Shown: one piece after another, positions 15,494 to 17,408 of the stretch
Layout: the number at the start of each line of letters is the position of its first letter
How positions within the stretch are numbered: position 1 is the first letter of the stretch
NCBI GenBank assembly: GCA_034933245.1
Contig: JAYFNX010000060.1
Coordinates: forward strand, 1 to 17,408
DNA: 17,408 bases
Direction of reading: 5' to 3'
Source: Pelethousia sp034933245
Lineage (GTDB): Bacteria > Bacillota > Clostridia > Christensenellales > CAG-138
Notes under the pieces: generated by a model
What the model was told of the DNA's origin: nothing
Databases searched by the model: none
Seen by the model: the letters and a program-made list of their open reading frames with translations, nothing else
Program-made: the position numbers and the translations under genes

Positions 15494-15841
15494 ATGGCTC
15501 TTTACATGCCCAAAACCACGAAGGAAGGCTTCGAGGTAAATTATTGGGTAATCCAATCCATTGAAATTGACCGGGAGAAAGAAACCGCAACCATCAAGAT
15601 TGTGCCGTATGCTTCGCAAGCGGCGTACCAGACCGGGCGGCGGCCCATTGAATCGGAAAGGGTTATTGTCCGGGCTAAGGATATCGTATACCCCAGTGCG
15701 GAATATGGCGATACCATGACGCATTATACAGATTATTTCAGCACGGATGCCCTCGCGGCCGCAGGAAAGGATGTGTACGCCGTTGCGTATGGCTACATCA
15801 AGCAATATGAAGGGGCATTCGCCGACGCGGCGGATATTTAG
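15494..15841 (+). CDS. Small baseplate/tail accessory protein, function unknown
   Basis: 115 residues, beta strands alternating with charged turns: EGFEVNYWVIQSIEIDREKE near 11-30, TIKIVPYAS, and a helix-rich end (AVAYGYIKQYEGAFADAADI). Small proteins of this type follow the tail-tip fibre in many clostridial siphophages and are thought to be baseplate or fibre-attachment parts. The ribosome site AGGAGG (15483-15488) contains the stop codon of the previous gene, so the two are coupled. No catalytic motif is seen. Confidence 0.65.
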   Translation: MALYMPKTTKEGFEVNYWVIQSIEIDREKETATIKIVPYASQAAYQTGRRPIESERVIVRAKDIVYPSAEYGDTMTHYTDYFSTDALAAAGKDVYAVAYGYIKQYEGAFADAADI

Positions 15842-15850
15842 GTGGACGGC

Positions 15851-16030
15851 ATGACAAATGCAGAAATCGTGAGGATACTCACCAATGTATCCGGAGCCTT
15901 GGAACTGCTGAAAATAGACGGCTCCTCCAACTGGCAAATCGTCCTGGCAAGCATAAACGATTTGAAATGTGTGCGCAAGGAAATGGAAAGGAGGATCGGT
16001 ACGGATGGCAACGCAAACCCCGAATCTTAA
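15851..16030 (+). CDS. Very small conserved-type phage protein, function unknown
   Basis: 59 residues, one helix-loop-helix: TNAEIVRILTNVSGALELL then WQIVLASINDLKCVRKEMER. A GTG at 15842 directly after the previous stop is in frame, but AGGTGG (15840-15845) is spaced properly for ATG 15851. Small proteins of this size and pattern often stand between tail-tip genes and fibres in clostridial phages. The gene overlaps the collagen-like fibre gene by 26 bases, and the fibre's ribosome site lies inside it. No further function can be read. Confidence 0.6.
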   Translation: MTNAEIVRILTNVSGALELLKIDGSSNWQIVLASINDLKCVRKEMERRIGTDGNANPES

Positions 16031-17408
16031 CCTGAAAAAGCCTGGTGGAACGGATTATGTACTCGTAGGGGATTTTAACGATAATGCGGATGCGCTGGAT
16101 GCATCTATCGGCAATCTCACGCATCTCCAAACAACCGAAAAAACAAACCTGGTTCTGGCCATCAACGAGGCGGCCACCAAGGGTGGGGCAGGTGCGCCGT
16201 ATATCGGAGAAAACGGACACTGGTGGCAATGGGATGCCACCACAGCCCAGTATATGGACACGGGGGTACCCGCAGAAGGCTCCGAAGGTCCCCAAGGCCC
16301 GCAAGGCGAAACCGGCCCCCAGGGCCCCCAGGGCGAAACCGGCCCCCAGGGCCCGCAAGGCGAACAGGGCCCAAAGGGCAGCACCGGCGATACAGGTCCC
16401 CAGGGCCCCAAGGGCGACACGGGAACGGGCCTGGATATCCTGGGCACCTACGATACTGTAGGGGCGCTGGAAGCGGCCGCAACAACCCCGGCACAGGGAG
16501 ATTGTTATAACGTCGGCACGGCAGCTCCGTACACCATCTACATGTGGGACACGACCGAGCCGCCCGGCGCGTGGATACCCCAGGGGCAGCTTCAAGGCCC
16601 GCAAGGCCCGGAAGGTCCCCAGGGACCCCAGGGAGAGGCTGGACCGCAGGGGGAGGCTGGCCCTCAGGGCGTACAGGGTCCCCAGGGCCCGCAGGGAGAT
16701 ACCGGTCCCGAAGGCCCCCAAGGCACCCAGGGCGAACCGGGCCCGGCCGGGGATGACGGCGCACCCGGGCCAAATGAGGTCACGACAGCCACGGCAACAA
16801 ACATTACTGGCCTGCTCAAAGGCAACGGCACCACGGTGGAGGCCGCGGTCGTCAATACCGACTACGCTCCTGCTGCGATAGCCCTCACCGGTACGTTGCT
16901 ATCCACCGGCTGGACAGGAGATAGCGTACCTTATACCCAAGTGGTTTCCATAACTGGGCTCAGCGCAGGTGCAAAGGGTACGATTGGACTATCACCGCTC
17001 GCAACCATGGCACAGTATGAAGCTGCTGCAGACGCCGGGCTATTCCTTACCACGCAGGCCGCTGAAAGTATTACTGTTATGGCTACCACTGCGATCCCAG
17101 CAATAGATATACCGTTTCTCTTGTTGGCCGAAAATGGCCAGATAGAAGGAGGCGCCATCCTGAGCGCCTTCCCCGCCAAAGGAGGCGGCGGAAGCGGCTA
17201 TATTCCCCCCATAGCGGAGAGCGACTTCACCTATACCGGCGATTATGCGCTTGTGGACGATGGGGATGGGAACTGGCGGCTGAAATTTTTGACCAGCGGC
17301 ACGTTTACGCCGAAAAAGGACATGCTGATCGATGCGTTTCTGGTTGGCGGCGGCGGCGCCGGCTACGGTAACACATCAACCAACGCATCTCCCCGGCCGG
17401 GCGGCGCA
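16005..17408 (+). CDS. Collagen-like tail fibre protein (3' end beyond the window)
   Basis: ATG 16005, with AAAGGAGG (15987-15994) 10 bases upstream, opens a frame of 468 codons without a stop to the window edge. Residues 1-60 are a phage-attachment type N-terminus (TPNLNLKKPGGTDYVLVGDF; LVLAINEAA at 49-57), followed by a short W-rich link (HWWQWDATTAQYMD). Two Gly-X-Y blocks lie at 92-142 and 198-256, rich in GPQ and GET. A globular insert of about 55 residues (starting LDILGTYDTVGALEAAA) separates them. After 257 come a beta-rich region with Thr/Ala-rich strands and a glycine-rich segment (GGGGSGYI; FLVGGGGAGYG), typical of distal receptor-binding ends. It probably forms trimeric fibres that bind the host surface. 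Confidence 0.85.
   Translation, partial: MATQTPNLNLKKPGGTDYVLVGDFNDNADALDASIGNLTHLQTTEKTNLVLAINEAATKGGAGAPYIGENGHWWQWDATTAQYMDTGVPAEGSEGPQGPQGETGPQGPQGETGPQGPQGEQGPKGSTGDTGPQGPKGDTGTGLDILGTYDTVGALEAAATTPAQGDCYNVGTAAPYTIYMWDTTEPPGAWIPQGQLQGPQGPEGPQGPQGEAGPQGEAGPQGVQGPQGPQGDTGPEGPQGTQGEPGPAGDDGAPGPNEVTTATATNITGLLKGNGTTVEAAVVNTDYAPAAIALTGTLLSTGWTGDSVPYTQVVSITGLSAGAKGTIGLSPLATMAQYEAAADAGLFLTTQAAESITVMATTAIPAIDIPFLLLAENGQIEGGAILSAFPAKGGGGSGYIPPIAESDFTYTGDYALVDDGDGNWRLKFLTSGTFTPKKDMLIDAFLVGGGGAGYGNTSTNASPRPGGA
16278..16430 (+). repeat. Collagen-like Gly-X-Y coding repeat, block 1
   Basis: Seventeen consecutive Gly-X-Y codon triplets in the fibre gene, dominated by GPQ, GET and GDT. The near-exact nine-base units (GGCCCCCAG-type) make this a likely site of slipped-strand length change. 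Confidence 0.85.
16596..16772 (+). repeat. Collagen-like Gly-X-Y coding repeat, block 2
   Basis: About nineteen to twenty Gly-X-Y triplets (GPQ, GPE, GEA, GDT, ending GAPGP) in the same frame as block 1, separated from it by a non-collagen insert of about 55 residues. Confidence 0.85.

Noticed and set aside
16278..16772. CRISPR array or satellite DNA in the repeat-rich right end
   Set aside because: The repeats are nine-base codon units encoding Gly-X-Y, with no spacers and an intact reading frame.
15879..16773. Long open frames on both strands across the collagen-like repeats (Leu/Gly/Pro-rich products)
   Set aside because: Nine-base repeats keep all frames free of stops; only the frame from 16005 has a good start and family-like ends.

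Overview
The window is the structural (morphogenesis) module of a tailed bacteriophage or prophage. All genes are on the + strand, tightly packed, often with overlapping stop and start codons. Strong AGGAGG-type ribosome sites, mid-50s GC by eye and the protein families point to a host in the Bacillota, probably a gut clostridium. This host call is an inference from family resemblance. There is no tail sheath gene and only one tail-tube gene, so the virion is most likely a siphovirus with a long non-contractile tail.

Head region (1-8543): large terminase (cut by the left edge), SPP1-type portal, MuF-type minor head protein, a small immunity-like gene, a short non-coding stretch with a probable terminator and a cluster of palindromes, scaffold, HK97-fold major capsid protein, a probable decoration protein, then four head-tail joining and tail-completion genes. 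The MuF protein ends in a separate C-terminal domain resembling DUF6883. It is followed, with an 11-base overlap, by a 61-residue DUF4926-like protein. This layout matches a MuF polymorphic toxin with its immunity gene.

Tail region (8563-16030): tail tube; a cargo gene ('moron') encoding a zinc-ribbon membrane protein with its own near-consensus sigma-70 promoter and its own terminator; a tail assembly chaperone pair that looks joined by a programmed -1 frameshift at T TTT TTT A (10071); tape measure; a small tail-tip protein; a large tail-tip hub/fibre protein ending in a self-cleaving S74 intramolecular chaperone; and two small baseplate-type genes.

Right end (16005-17408): a collagen-like tail fibre gene, still open at the window edge. 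It has two Gly-X-Y blocks separated by a globular insert and runs into a glycine-rich distal part.

The items most worth following up are the MuF toxin/immunity pair, the self-contained cargo gene, the frameshift and the palindrome cluster. No integrase, repressor, lysis gene, CRISPR array, tRNA or insertion sequence is visible.
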